Positions 14,453 to 26,700 of a stretch of DNA of 36,881 bases are shown one piece after another. The stretch is from Spirogloea muscicola (taxonomy: Eukaryota > Streptophyta > Zygnematophyceae > Spirogloeales > Spirogloeaceae). The stretch is from positions 1-36,881 of the forward strand of contig WELB01000244.1 of the NCBI GenBank assembly GCA_009602725.1, given 5' to 3'. The position numbers were made by a program, and so were the translations under genes. Each line of letters begins with the position of its first letter. Position 1 is the first letter of the stretch. Below the pieces are notes generated by a model that saw only the letters and a list, made by a program, of their open reading frames with translations, searched no databases and had not been told where the DNA came from.

Positions 14453-17400
14453 CTACACCTCGTCTCCTGGAAGGCTGAAGTCCTCTTCCCACAGAAGCTG
14501 CCCTGAGGAAGCATCATCAGCTAGCAAGTTTGCAGAAGGGGGAGGGGGTTGACTGCACTCTCTGTAAGTGCTCTCTCCTTGAAGGACGCGAACAACGTGA
14601 CCCATGCTTGGGCGCACATTCGGATCATCAGATACGCAGAGGAGTGCAACGCCCAAGTATTGCTCAAATTCTATCTCATTGAAATCGCCATTCATGCTTG
14701 GATCTGCAAACCCTGTCCAATCGCCGGCCATTTGTGCAGCTATTGCCTGGCCTCACACAGATATGAATGTAACACTTAGATCGGCATTCACATAATTGCG
14801 AAGGAAGCACAGTGTGAAGTATTGCTGCCTGCTTGTTGACTTCAACTTGCCAAGCAATAATCTGGCAATAGCGACGCTTACCTGCTCGACCATGTCCGCT
14901 TCTCCAAAGGGCCTCTTGCCAGAAAGGATCTCCAGAAGCACCATACCAAAGCTATAAATGTCAGCAGAGTCACCAACTTTTTCCACGCCAGCATATTCAG
15001 GTGCTACATATCCCCAAGTCCCCAAGACCTGGAATAAGGATGACTGGAAACCTTCAGCAAAGATGAGGTAATTCTACGGACATTGACATACTACTCACAA
15101 GCATTTTATTGACATACTACTTCACAAGCATCACAAGACTGTACATTCGAGCACACAATTCAGCTGCTGCTCCTGTGGAAAGTGACCACAATGAGGATGT
15201 TGTGAGTGGTGTACCCTGGTTGTGATGATCGCAACTCCATCAGGAACCAGCTTGGCAAGGCCAAAGTCAGCAATCTTAGCGTCATAATTTTTGTCAATAA
15301 GAATGTTGGCAGGCTTGATATCTCTGTGAATTATTCGAGGGACACAACCCTTGTGCAAGTAAGTAAGACAGAATCAAGGAAGCACACCTTTGGCATCCAA
15401 CATCAGATTCAATCTAAGGATGCACACCTTCAGGACTCAACATCAGATTCAATCTCACAACTCCAGTGATGTACGGGCTTCAGGAACCAATTCAGAGGTA
15501 GCAATCAATTGAAGAATGCTAAAGGTTCTTAGGATGATAGCTAAACAAGACAACAGTATTCGTTGAGATTCTGGATTGCAATCTTGACTGGCTCTGTGAA
15601 GATGAGGGAGCTCGAGGGAATTGACAATCTCAAATTGAAGCAGCTAAGTGTGCAGGATATGCAAGTCCCTTTGCAGCTCCAGAGGCTATCTTAAGCCGTA
15701 CTTTCCAGCTCAATGAGGGCCTGCCAACTCGCAGATCTGCGCAAACTTGATGCGTGCACCATGAGACACGGTCAAGTATCCTGCTGTGGTTGTATTTGCT
15801 ACTAAACCGATCATGTTTGCCTGACTGTGCGACGCACATCAGGAAATTGGGGCTCAGGTAGATTTGAAGCTTGTCAGTGGCTCTACTTACAACTCCAGCA
15901 TAGGTGTTGATGCTCAACCGAATATAAGCCTGACTCAAACGACTCCTCCATCAGCATAGAGACTGTAGTTAAAAGGCCAACAGCTTAGCAGGTATGGGCC
16001 AAGTTAGAAACACAGACCGTGGAGGTGTGATGCTAGGTTGCCATTGTGGATGTACTCATACACCAGCAGACGTTGATCTCCATCGGAGCAGTAACCTACC
16101 AATCTCACAAGGTGTCTATGGTGAATGCGACTAATGGTATCAACCTCCGCAAAGTATTCGCGTTCACCCTGGCTTTGATCGCCACCTGTATTCAGCACCT
16201 TGACAGCTACCTCTTCCCCTGTGCAAAGTTCTCCCTTGAATACGTGGCCAAATCCACCTCGACCAAGCAATCTCTTCAGATTAAGCTTATCAGTCGCTTC
16301 CATGAGACTTTCTACGTGAAAATAATAGGACCGTCCACTCTAGCTTTTTGGCCTGTTGCAGGAGCTCAAGTTAGAATGTCAAGGTCAAAATGCTAGTTTC
16401 TTGTTTCCATCTGTCCCCGATCTTGTCCCTCGTTGCCACTCAGTCAAGAAATATCAGTTCAACAGCGTGTCGGAATAAGCTTCAGGTTCTGCTTACATTC
16501 CAAGTAATCATTGTGTGCTTCAGCTCACCTTGCAGTGACTTGCCAGGAACAGGTGTCTTGAGCAATATTCCATCAGCGACTGGTTTCCTCTGCCTGATGC
16601 GTAGTATCATGATAACAGTACACAAGAGTAGAAGGGCAGCAGCTGCTGCACTTGCTCCTACAATGACACCAGCAGATGATGTTCCTGTGTGCTTATGGAG
16701 AGTTGTAATGGTGTTGATTGGAGGGGGGGGGGGGGTTGGGGGACACGTGCGATACCCAAGTCCTCCACATAAACCGCTGTTGTCCGCTAAACTGCATGTA
16801 GGAAAGTTGACGTGTAGTGCTACAGTTACACGACTGTCAAGAATCAAAACCCAGAGAAGTAGACGGAATTATCAGCTACATGTGCATACATCAAACACAA
16901 GAATAACCATGTGCATTCAACTACTTCATGGCGTAAAGGTAGATACTCACAAAAGGTGAGTAAGATTATAGAATGTAAAAGGAATGGGACCTGACAATTG
17001 ATTGTGAGATAGATCTCTGCCAAACAGAACACATATCACATCATTGAATGCTGCCCATCAATGCAGATTAGACTGAATGCTCTTGCCTTAAAGAGCAGCC
17101 AATTGCTTTGCCTGCATCTATACTGGGACACTGAAACGTTTGCAACACACTACAAAGAGTGAGAAGATCAGCATGTTCTTGATTCTGGACGGGTCGTAAA
17201 TAGCATCATGGCAACAGGCAAGAGAATGCCTTGCAACAAGACTGCGTAATAAACCCGCTCAATCATATTATGTTTGTACACTTGTTCATTACACTGAGAT
17301 GATTTGCAGTTTGCCGGGAGTTTCCAAGACTGTTGTCACACTATCCTGAAGGAAATCCGGTATAATTCCGCTGAAATGGTTGAAGCTCATGTTCCTGGAT

Positions 17401-19983
17401 CATCGAGGGTAAGACTCAAAATGAGACTTTCAACCTAAGAGAATGCTTTTTCAGTTGTGATATTTTCCAATCTCACAGTTTGGAAAGATCATGTTCCAGG
17501 CTGCTTACAATTATATGACAGCAGCCTGTGTAAGCTCCAAAAGACTTACACAGCAACCAGATCTTTTCCACGTAGAGTGTCTGGTATTGGGCCACTGAAG
17601 TTGTTGGCTGCAAACGTACTGATTACAGATTTGCAATTGCAAGTTAGAGAAACCTTGACTACTGTAATTTGCTGCTGCTTTGTAGGACCATGCAAGCTAC
17701 GCTTCACAGGAGAAACCACTAGGGGCGACAGAGGAATTACCATATCTGCAGAGCTGTGCACTCATAGAAGGTGTTTGGAATATCGCCACTGAAGAAGTTG
17801 TTGTTAATTGCTCTGCAGAGCTTTCCGAGGCGGTATTAATCAACAGCTGAAAGGATAGGCTAGAAGCACATGGCAATGAAAGCTGTTACATCACACCAGT
17901 GGTATCTCAATTTCCGATGCGCATACTTACAGGCGCACTAAATTGGATGCATTGCTGATCTGGTCAGCAGGAAAGGTACTGTTGAATCTGTTGAAGCTCA
18001 GGTCCCTGCAGAAAGCAATGACTCATGTCATCCCGGACATACACGTTAACTGACAAAGATGGACAGTGCTACATAAGTAGCGAGGAGTTTATGCGTGCCA
18101 GTAAGGGGTGGAGTGACTTCTACTATGTAGTGAAGTTGTTGACCAGCAATTGTCTTACTGATCTTGCTGCTGCCGCCTTCAGTCATTGGAAACTGGGTTT
18201 GGGAGGCTAGTAAGGCAATTGTGAAGCAAGCACAAGGAGGAGCGAAAGCCTTGTATGACTGTCCACTTGCAAAGCACATACAATACTTGCAGAGCAGGCC
18301 TTCTTGGAAAAAAATCTTCTGGAATATTGCCCCCAAGATTGTTGCCTGAAACGTCCCTGGTAAGGGCATTGCAATGCCAGAGGCTTAGGTGATCACTTGC
18401 ATCATATGTCCATGAAACTAATGGTCTTCCACAGACTCTGAGTGACTGGTTCTGGGACGTAGTGCAGCCGCAATGCAGCAGCTCATTTTGCAGTGCCCTC
18501 ACAGTATGACATACTTCTGCTGCACTGGCATGACATAAGTACAACTTGATTGATGCTTATCGCAATCATTCGTTGAAGCCATGGCAGAAAATATTTCATT
18601 GCTGGGTAAATAGAAAGGGTGCTGGAAGTACACTTACAGCTCATCAAAGAACTGTGAGGTCCCTCCAAGGTCTCCCAAAGTCCCAGTGAGGCTGTTTTTA
18701 GCCAGTTGTCTGCACTATTTATCAGGCCACAGTGTTCATAAGCCAGGAGATGCAGCTAGATTGACTGTATGAAAGAGCACAGCACAGTAACTTGAGCTGC
18801 TGGTGAGCCACTTTCTGTCGTGGCTTTCATTACTGCTCATGCCCTGCTTGGCAAGAAGGGACTTTATCTCCTCAGCTCGTCAACATCCTCTTAGAAATAT
18901 GGTAGTGACTCACATGCTTCGTATATGTGGTAGGCTACTGTACTCCTCTGGTATGCTACCTGTGAAGTGATTGCCATTCATGTTCCTGGAGAGAGACGAC
19001 TGAGTGCTGTCAACTCCTTTACCACTTCGTACTTCTGACGACCTCTGTGCAGCAGTCATTGCTACTATGAGCATGCAGACTGAGCAGCTAAGATCTCAAT
19101 GAGACTTGGTGCGCAGATGTGTGTGGAAATTGGATGTGCCTTACAAATCACGGAGGTTCCTCAAAGCACCATGAGCAAAAGCAGGCAGAAGACCAGACAT
19201 GTTATTACAGGATAGATCCCTGCACAACAGTACACACCATCTCAGTCAGTATCAGGTATCTAGAGCATGCATCAAGCAGAGCCCAACCAAGCTCAGAGCA
19301 ACTCAGAGAGTATCTCACACACACTCACATAAATGCACGCACACACGCATGCACGCACACACTTGCACGCAGACAGACACACACACACACACACACGCAC
19401 AGACGCACAGCCAACCCCCCCGGCCCCCCCCAACCCCCCCCCCCNCGTACACATTGTTGCGCTCGGTGCCAACCAAGTTCTTGAGCTGTGCAATGTTGGC
19501 ATCTACACACCTTGTAAGTTTCACCCGATGACTATGAGATGCAATGACTCATTATGGGGTCACCTGTGCTTTTTGCTTGCCCTTATCATCTGCACTTGTG
19601 GCTTGCTCGTAAACCTTGAGCAGTGCGGAGCAACTCCAGAAGCAGACTATCACTTTGGTAGATGATGATACCACTACGGAGGTGATGGTGGTACCACTAA
19701 TTCTGGATCTGCCCATTCCACAGATACTCTGGTGAACGAATAGGGGTGCGAGTTGCTCTAATAGCCTCATTGGCTAACTTTATCCAAAAGAACAGAGAGA
19801 GGTAAGCAGACAGCATAGCTTTCAAAGCTCGAAGCGAAGTCGACATGCGTCAAGCATAGCTTACTGGTTGGTAGTGATGATTTGTTGAAGATTGGAATAT
19901 TTCTCTGCACAGCCAAGTTGCAAGACTCTTGACATATAGCAAAGCAAGCAGCATAGGATCAGAGCCCATATGTAAGATTGCAT
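14453..19983 (-). CDS. LRR receptor-like protein kinase (RD type), 16 exons, 690 aa
   Basis: Membrane receptor kinase. Exons (minus): 19983-19865, 19510-19451, 19219-19145, 18985-18914, 18709-18638, 18356-18282, 18005-17931, 17812-17741, 17618-17550, 17394-17293, 16791-16497, 16339-16018, 15736-15661, 15362-15215, 15028-14882 and 14746-14453. They sum to 2073 nt. Residues 1-26 form a signal peptide ([16 protein letters not shown]...). Exons 3-10 each hold one LRR with N.F/L(S/T)G.IP cores, joined by phase-2 introns, most 69-75 nt. [10 protein letters not shown] and a proline run precede a membrane helix at about 306-328. Kinase landmarks: GRGGFG 388-393, VAVK Lys409, Glu427, HRD Asp509, DFG Asp527, APE 553-555. 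All key catalytic residues are present, so activity is expected. The ectodomain lacks a clear LRR N-cap with paired cysteines. The intron before exon 14 is AT-AC. Exon 11's donor (GTAAGC) was chosen over GTGAGC because only it keeps phase. The exon 2 boundaries are the least certain. The ligand is unknown. Confidence 0.88.
15363..15660 (-). other. U12-type AT-AC intron in the receptor kinase gene
   Basis: The intron starts ATATCCTG (seven of eight bases of the U12 donor consensus ATATCCTT) and ends CTTAC. TTCCTTGAT, a full match to the U12 branch-site consensus TTCCTTRAY, lies at 15381-15373 with its branch A at 15374, 11 nt before the intron end. Splicing there joins GC with T to give Ala and restores [18 protein letters not shown], the expected sequence ahead of the kinase catalytic loop. 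No GT-AG or GC-AG pair gives that frame. Confidence 0.85.
16723..16735 (-). repeat. Homopolymer C13 inside the receptor kinase coding exon
   Basis: Thirteen G on plus (C on the coding strand) encode most of the TPPPPP stretch just outside the membrane segment. The frame is open on both sides at this length. Confidence 0.85.
19316..19446. repeat. (CA)n-rich microsatellite and poly-C run in intron 2 of the receptor kinase gene
   Basis: CACACA/GCACGCACA repeats at 19316-19411 are followed by C-rich homopolymers with an unresolved base at 19445. The donor of exon 2 lies only about 5 nt from the N, so this junction should be checked by resequencing. Confidence 0.85.
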
Positions 19984-22900
19984 CTTCTCGATCTCGTTGA
20001 GTAGCTACCAATAGTTGAACACGGCCACTGATTGTTCTTGCTTGACCTGTAGCACTCTGTGCAAGGAGGGGCTTTCCTCTCTTGTAGGAGCTACGAGTAA
20101 GAGTAAAAAGTTGTGCCATCTAAGTGCATGGAAGAGGTGGCAGGGGGAGGGCTTGGAGCAACCTCTGCTAGACAGACTTGCATTCCTGGCTGCGAGATCA
20201 CGGGTTGCACTTGTTTGTCCTGGTGCATGAATCAGTACACGACAATCGCAGTTGGACTGCACAACCCATATCAATTGTGTCTGCTCAGTAGGAGGTCTCC
20301 CTTTGATTGATCTAGAAGTGAAGTAATTGCTGGCTGTAGAGTGGTCTCTAAGAAAAGGCAGAGCAGACAGAAGGCTGTGGGGTGCTGAAATTCACCGGTA
20401 AAGGGCTTGCAAAACAATCCTTGGATTACGTGCACTATATCCATGCAGCACAGCAGCATCAAGCTGAATCACCTTCCTAAGGACAGGTGGTGGGCGTAGA
20501 TACAGTGCACTCAAGACATAAGAAAGGTGCTCAAAGCTGCGCCTCCTGAGGTTGCACCTCCTGGCTGTTATCAACAGCCTCAGCTACCCATCTTCTCCCC
20601 TCCGTGTTCTCAGCTGGGCGTTTGCCCCTCACCTTAGAAGCAGCACTTCCCCTCCGGTACGGGCGCAGATCCGCTCACTGCGGCAGACAGACATCAGACT
20701 AGCAAAGGCTCCGTTTGCTCCCAAGGTGAGGCAGCATAGCACAGGGCAAATGGAGCAGAGCAGTCGACTCATACAAATGAGATCGTTGTGTCGGAGGAGC
20801 ACACCTTGTCACAGGGACTTCGCGCTTTCCGGTCCCCTTAAATATTCGTCCGTACCTTCTGGGCTGACATTTATAATCATCGTCCCCTTGTGGTATAGCT
20901 TCTTCTCCTCTGTCGTGCAAGTGGGTGCCGGCTGCCCAGCGTGACGTCGATGAGTTTAGAAGAGATGCTAATGTGCAAGACCATATGACAAATCGACGAC
21001 CAAAAGCGACAGTTGGTCGTGTTGGCCAGGCTGATGGGAAAGGCTGTCTGATGGGCGGGCAACAGTGACGAAGACGACTCGAACAGTGTTGCCAAATTGA
21101 CTGGTGGCTGTGAGAGGCCAGCCCAAAAGAACGGACAAGGTCTACAAAATCAGAAGTCTCAGGAGGCAAACGACAGTCATTGACCTACGGACTGCAGTCA
21201 CTCGAACCTGAAGCACATTTCCCCCCAACTGTCGGTCTTGGCACAGGACTAACAATTGGGTGAGAAGTCACAGTCTACAAGAGTTCACTTACCTTCTGGA
21301 ACAAAAGCTAGTGGTAGTTTGAGGCAGTAACTTAGCCGACCTTACAACTTGAACACAACAGGATAGCAGCTGCCATACATGAAAAAGGGTCATGTTGTCC
21401 TCTTTAGACGCGGTGATGAGAAATCTGAGGAGCCATCCCCACTCACAAAAGAGCTGCTTCTCCTACACAAGAGCACTGGTGCAAAGTTTTGCAGCGAAAA
21501 GTTTGCAGGCGCCGCTGCAAGGAGGCGGCTCCACCATTTATTCACCAGCCCTGGACTTGCCCAAGCGGGAGTCTAACACGCACTCCACAAGGAGCTGGCA
21601 ATGGGCGCTGCAGCGGTCTGCAGCAGCAGGCAGCAGCAGAGCTACCCTGCTCTGAGTCTCGCTATCTTGCACTGCCCAACGTCGGGTCTCGGCCTCGTGC
21701 TTCTTGTGAAGCTGTGTGGTTTTGGCGCCTCTTGCCTTTCAGTCCTTGTACACTGCTTTGGGCAGGCCAGTCACAGCCGTCGCCCTCTACTGGAAGGGTC
21801 TTTCTCTTTCTTGGACCTGTAGTCTCCAGTAGGCTGGCTTGTCACAGCCTCGCCCCCCCTGAGAGGCCCTTTGAAGGCCTCTCAAGGCCATCCTTTAAGT
21901 TGAAAGAGCTGCTTCTTCCCACACCCTTCTCCTTTCCCCAAGCTCATTGACCCGCTCAGTAACCACGGGTCCGTGGGCCTTGAAGCAAGCCTTCCAGAGA
22001 CTCCTGGGAAAGGGAAGTAGGGCTGAAGTGGGCTTTATGTAGTGGGCTGAAACCAGACTCGTGGAAACTTCGGTCCGGATCAATGTGGCCCACGGAGATA
22101 GAAGGAAAGGCACTCCCAGTTAAGGGCTGTGACAGGCCTGCCCAGAAAATAGGAATAACATAGTTCGAAGGGGCCCGAGAAAGCTCTAAAGTAAGTGCAT
22201 CATTTAGCCACGGACTAATCAGTAAAAGTCTTTGAGCTTGTATGTCCGCACGCATGTTGCACACATCGCTCCATCTGCCTCTTACGTGTACTACTGACGC
22301 CAAACAGCACTGTCTGAGTACAACCTCTAGAATTTAGATAGCGCTTGCTAAACTGCACAAGTGTGCAGTAGACAGTCTGTTTAGAAGTTTGCTGTAAATA
22401 CATACCCTTCATGCGCACTCATACGAGGACCCACGGCAGTCTTGTGTCCTTCTCCATATATACAGGTTCCTCGTGACGTTCTGCTCCTGGCCAGTATGAC
22501 CACTCTTGTTACCATCAATGATTTGTCAAAAGTACAGCATGCTTCATGCCAACACAAACTGCAGAAGCTGCATGTACGGTCCACCTTGTGACACATACTT
22601 CTGTGTCATAGATGATGAGAAGGGGTGGTGTTGGCGTACTCTTGAGCTGTTAAACCACTCCTTATGACAACAGATTTGCTGGGGTTCTCAAGCATCTGTC
22701 CACCACACGAGTCCGCTTTCAAGGTTACAAGCATCATTCCACCGGCAGCAGGGCGGCGGCAGCAGCAGCGACGGCGGCAGCGGCAGCGGCAGCAGCGGCT
22801 GCGGCAGCAGCAGCGACGGCGGCGGCAGCGACGGCAGCGGTGGCGGCGAGAACGGCGGCGAGAACGGCAACAGCCAGAGTGAGAGACTGGGCCGAGGAGA

Positions 22901-23701
22901 CTTGTCTCGGCCCTGGTCCTCCACACCCTTGTGCTTGGTCAGGAGGAAAGTACATCGTCTGATGAGGTGGGCCAGTCGGCTCATCTGACCCCCCAAGCCT
23001 CAGGCCTGCAGTCCACTATAGTTTCCGGTAGCCATGGCGGGCTACCATCAGCAGCGGAAGATTGTTGAAGGCCGAACGGCGTGCCAGCGGTTGGGCAGAG
23101 CCCACTGAGAGGTGACAGGAGATGGAGCGTTGAGCTCCATCTCTGAGCGGGCAGAGAGACAGGGCTTGGGCCAGTACTGTGACCGATAGGGCTACCTGAC
23201 GATTAGTAGATGCGATTACATCATTGGATTGAGCATACGGGAACCCATCGGGTATTGCACTCTGCGGGGTGCCCTGTCCACCCTGGGCCTCTTGCCCGTT
23301 ACATTGGTGGAGAGCCGGAGTAAGACGTGGAGGTACAGGCGGGCAAGTTAGAAAGAGAACCGGGGGGCAGGGTGGGGCTCGGCCGGGCGAGCGGCCCCGA
23401 GGAGCCGAGGCCCCTGACTGTATGGCAGTCGGTGAAATTGCCTTCGAAAGTCAACGAAGACGGTGAAGTGGCATCCCTTGCAATTGAAGCAGGCAAAATC
23501 AAAACAAGAGCAACTCTGTGTCCCGAACAAGCGCACGGCTCCATTTCAGATCGGGCTCGTAATGTCGGATGTCCCGTGCCTTCTCGGTATTCTTGAGATA
23601 CCCAATTTCCTCAGGCTACCGATACCCGCCGTGGCTTGTTCTCAGAGAACACGGCCATTGAGAAAGATTGCTCGGCAGCATATGATTCACATTTGCATCC
23701 A
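19984..23701. other. Repeat-rich spacer between the receptor kinase and the LRR-cysteine gene
   Basis: No gene is recognisable over 3.7 kb. It holds orphan retroelement tails in plus orientation at about 20815-20870 and 21735-21800 and in minus orientation at about 21150-21105 and 22200-22085. It also holds the subfamily-2 end signature (TRGY, stop, GCGGGTCAA) on minus at about 21970-21945, and a trinucleotide repeat. The part next to 19983 must hold the kinase promoter, and the part next to 23702 the 3' UTR of the upstream gene. Confidence 0.55.
22741..22870. repeat. GCA/GCG-type trinucleotide repeat
   Basis: About 130 bp of imperfect GGCAGC/GGCGGC units. Translated on minus it gives a long Ala run, on plus Gln/Arg. 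Both are repeat artefacts with no flanking gene signals. Confidence 0.8.
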
Positions 23702-26700
23702 TCAGTACCTATTGGGCCCGCAAGAGGTATATACGCAGCTGCAACCGTTGGGCTCACACCCACTTGATCCTTCACCACAAAAGGATGTTGTGCACTTGGT
23801 GCAGCTCTGCCCATCCCTGATGTCCCTGTCGCACTTCCCTGCGCCATCGCAGTGGGCACAGCACTCGTCGCTCTCGCACGTCCCAAAGATGTAGGGATGG
23901 TCATACAGCTCAGCAGGTGGCAAGCACACGGTGCCGGCTGGCTTATTGCCGACGATGTTGGTACACTCTCCGTGGCTGGCCCCACAGAAGTTACAACATC
24001 GAAAGTGAGAGTGGTAATGACATTGCAACAACTTTGCGGTACGCAAAGTTGAGGAGCAAAGCAGGCACCTTGTTGTATGTCTGTGGTGGTTTGCACGGAT
24101 GGCAGGTGGTGTGGCAAGCGCTCACAAGCCCAATACAGATCTCAAAAGCAAATTACAACGAGTTACTGCAGAAGAGGACCCAATGACAGAGTACCACGGA
24201 GCTTCTTGTGAAACTTGCACCCCTAGAATTATCATGGACGGATGCTCACATGCACGAGCTGATCAGGCATTGGTCGTCAATGGCGTTGCCACCGTTGGGG
24301 TTGTACAATGTGTCACAGATGGTGCCGTTGGGGTAGATTGTCGCAGGTTGGCACTGGCCCAGCCTGCCATACGCAACAAAACATGGTCAAAACGAACATC
24401 GGAATCACGAACGCTCGATGCTTATCAACATCTAGTAGCAGTAAAGAAGCTCTCAGGCGTAACAGACAACATCGGTGCGGTTTCTCCTGAGATGTGAAAC
24501 CTGCAAGCCCCTTTGCTGCAAAACGGTCCAGTTTGAGGGCCGCAAGCTGTGCCATTGGCAGCCGTATGATACTTGCTGTAATCACACCCGCCGACACCAC
24601 TGCATCCAGGTGGCCACATCAATCGAGCACCAAGCAAGTGAGATATTGGCAATGCCTCAATGTCAAGAGCTTGCAGTTGACTCTCACAAGCGTCCTCTGC
24701 AAGCCACGCTCGGATGCTGCTCTTGAAGCATAGATGATGTTCTCTCATCAATCAGACTGACCACCATTGTGACACCTCTTTATCATAGTCTAACCAGCAG
24801 ATCCACTTGAGTTGCCCAACATCAAACTAATTGAGCATCAGACATGACTTGTTTCGTGTAAGCACAAAGCAAAGGCTGTGTTGTTTGCGCATAAGACAGG
24901 CTGTGTTATTTAAAGGTGGAGTCCCTGGACAATCATACTGCCAATTTCCTTCACAATTTGGTGCACTGTGGAACGGCCTATACTAATGCCATCTTCCTTT
25001 GGATGGCCTTAAAATCCACCCTTTGCCTTACTCGCATGTATGGATATCGTCGCACCCATCTGGGCTGCTGCTGCACACGGTTGTGTTCGGGGCTGAACGT
25101 ATGTTGGAACACATACGGGTGCTGTCAACATGGACAAGGACAAGGATGGTACAGAGCAAGTCAGGCGGAGTATGTACAGCTGACAAGCACCACAGTAAGT
25201 AGACAGCCTGCCATATCTCAGTGGCACGTAGTCAGAAAGTAGACAGCCAGCCATCTCTCAGTGGCTTGTCGAGAACTATCATCCACATGCCAAGAGCTGT
25301 CTGACTACATTGAGATAAAGAAAGATTGGGGCCGCTTACGCTGGATTGCACGTGTGGATAGTGCAAGGATATAGTGGGGACTCTCTATACTCTGTTTGGC
25401 CATATTGGTCCGTGTATACATAGGGGGCGCAGCTCGTTCTGCCATTGTATGTTGCGACGCAATCGCCCTTCCTGCAGATGTACACCACATTAATGTCATT
25501 CACATACTTGCACGAGTCGCCTCATATAGAACTGTTGGGATGCTCTAGATGGCTCCTAGGCAATGTTGAGTCCATTTGGCAAGAGTGCGATGGGTCAATC
25601 ACCATCATAAGCTTGCGATGACTAAAACATGGACATGCCACAACAACATGCCAGCATTGGCTAGCTAACCTTCTGTGCCAATGGATTACAGAAGACGCTT
25701 CTCTGATGCATTCTTATACTGTACTGTACTGTACAAAAGGGCAAGGCTTTACGTACAAGCATGTGGTATTGGCACACTGGTAGTCGGTGTCGGCCAGAAC
25801 GCACTTTGCTCCATCAGTGTAGTTGTTGTGCAAGTTGCAAAGGCCGGCACCACTGATCAACAGAAGGTATCAAGGCTGGATCAGGCTTAGGGACTTGCAA
25901 CATGCAAAGTTGACGGTTTGACTTGACTCGGGAGCTTGAGACGGTTAGCTTGTCTGAGGCCTTGTCACATTCATTTCCCAGGGTAAGTATCTGCACAAGC
26001 TCTTTCTCTTTGTGGACGCGGAATGATCTCGATTATCCATGGGTGCTGACGTCAATGTGCCACCATGACATGCCTTGATGCATCAATCATGCATAATGTC
26101 AGCAGTGTCTATGGACAAGGAAGGTCATACTTGACGCAGAGCTTGTTATGAGAAAAAGCAGGTCCTCTCAATAACAAGGCTTGACAGCTTACTTGCAGAA
26201 GGTGCTGGAGCACGTCTGGCCACTATTTGAAGTCTGGCAATCTTTGGATGTATTGTATACTCTTCGCAGGGTGCATGATCCATTGCTGTCAACAAAGTAC
26301 GAATGGAGTGAAACTTAGCTCAAGAAATAGCATACAACGGTGCATCATGGCTTTATTGAATGGGAGATTTGCAGCCCTGTTACGAGAGCAAAAAATGCCA
26401 GGACTAGAACACCAGGGTCGGAATAGGTGCAGTATCTGCCAAGTGGACCATGCACCGAATTGACAACTCAATGCGTCATTGCTCACACTGCATGCCCTAC
26501 TGGCTATGTAGGGCATCTTCGGAAAGTGGTGGTTCAGAAGTTGTTGGTTAAAAACATCTTCAACTGTAAGTCCTAAGCGCTGGATCTGTACCCTTGTCCT
26601 CAGCTGTGTGAATGGTGATTCAGATGGCTTCAGCTTGTTACCTTGCACAGCGGGCGTCAAAGCAACCCACACTCCACCCAAGTTTGAGCTGGGCAACATC

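Noticed and set aside
16497-16560. GTGAGC donor after the [11 protein letters not shown] codons and a possible 23-nt microexon downstream
   Set aside because: That donor leaves phase 1, which does not match the next acceptor. The microexon rescue would need an intron of about 40 nt. The GTAAGC donor at 16496 gives a phase-0 join to SGRSYYFH with no extra assumptions.
22664-22955. Ala-rich minus frame resembling a signal peptide, and Gln/Arg-rich plus frame
   Set aside because: Both are translations of a GCA/GCG trinucleotide repeat with no flanking splice or domain signals. The kinase gene has its own signal peptide starting at 19983.
23270-23325. Possible LTR end (GTTACA) followed by a primer-binding-site-like TTGGTGGAGAGCC
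   Set aside because: No matching LTR start, second LTR or pol sequence is visible nearby, and the motif does not match a tRNA end I can name with confidence.
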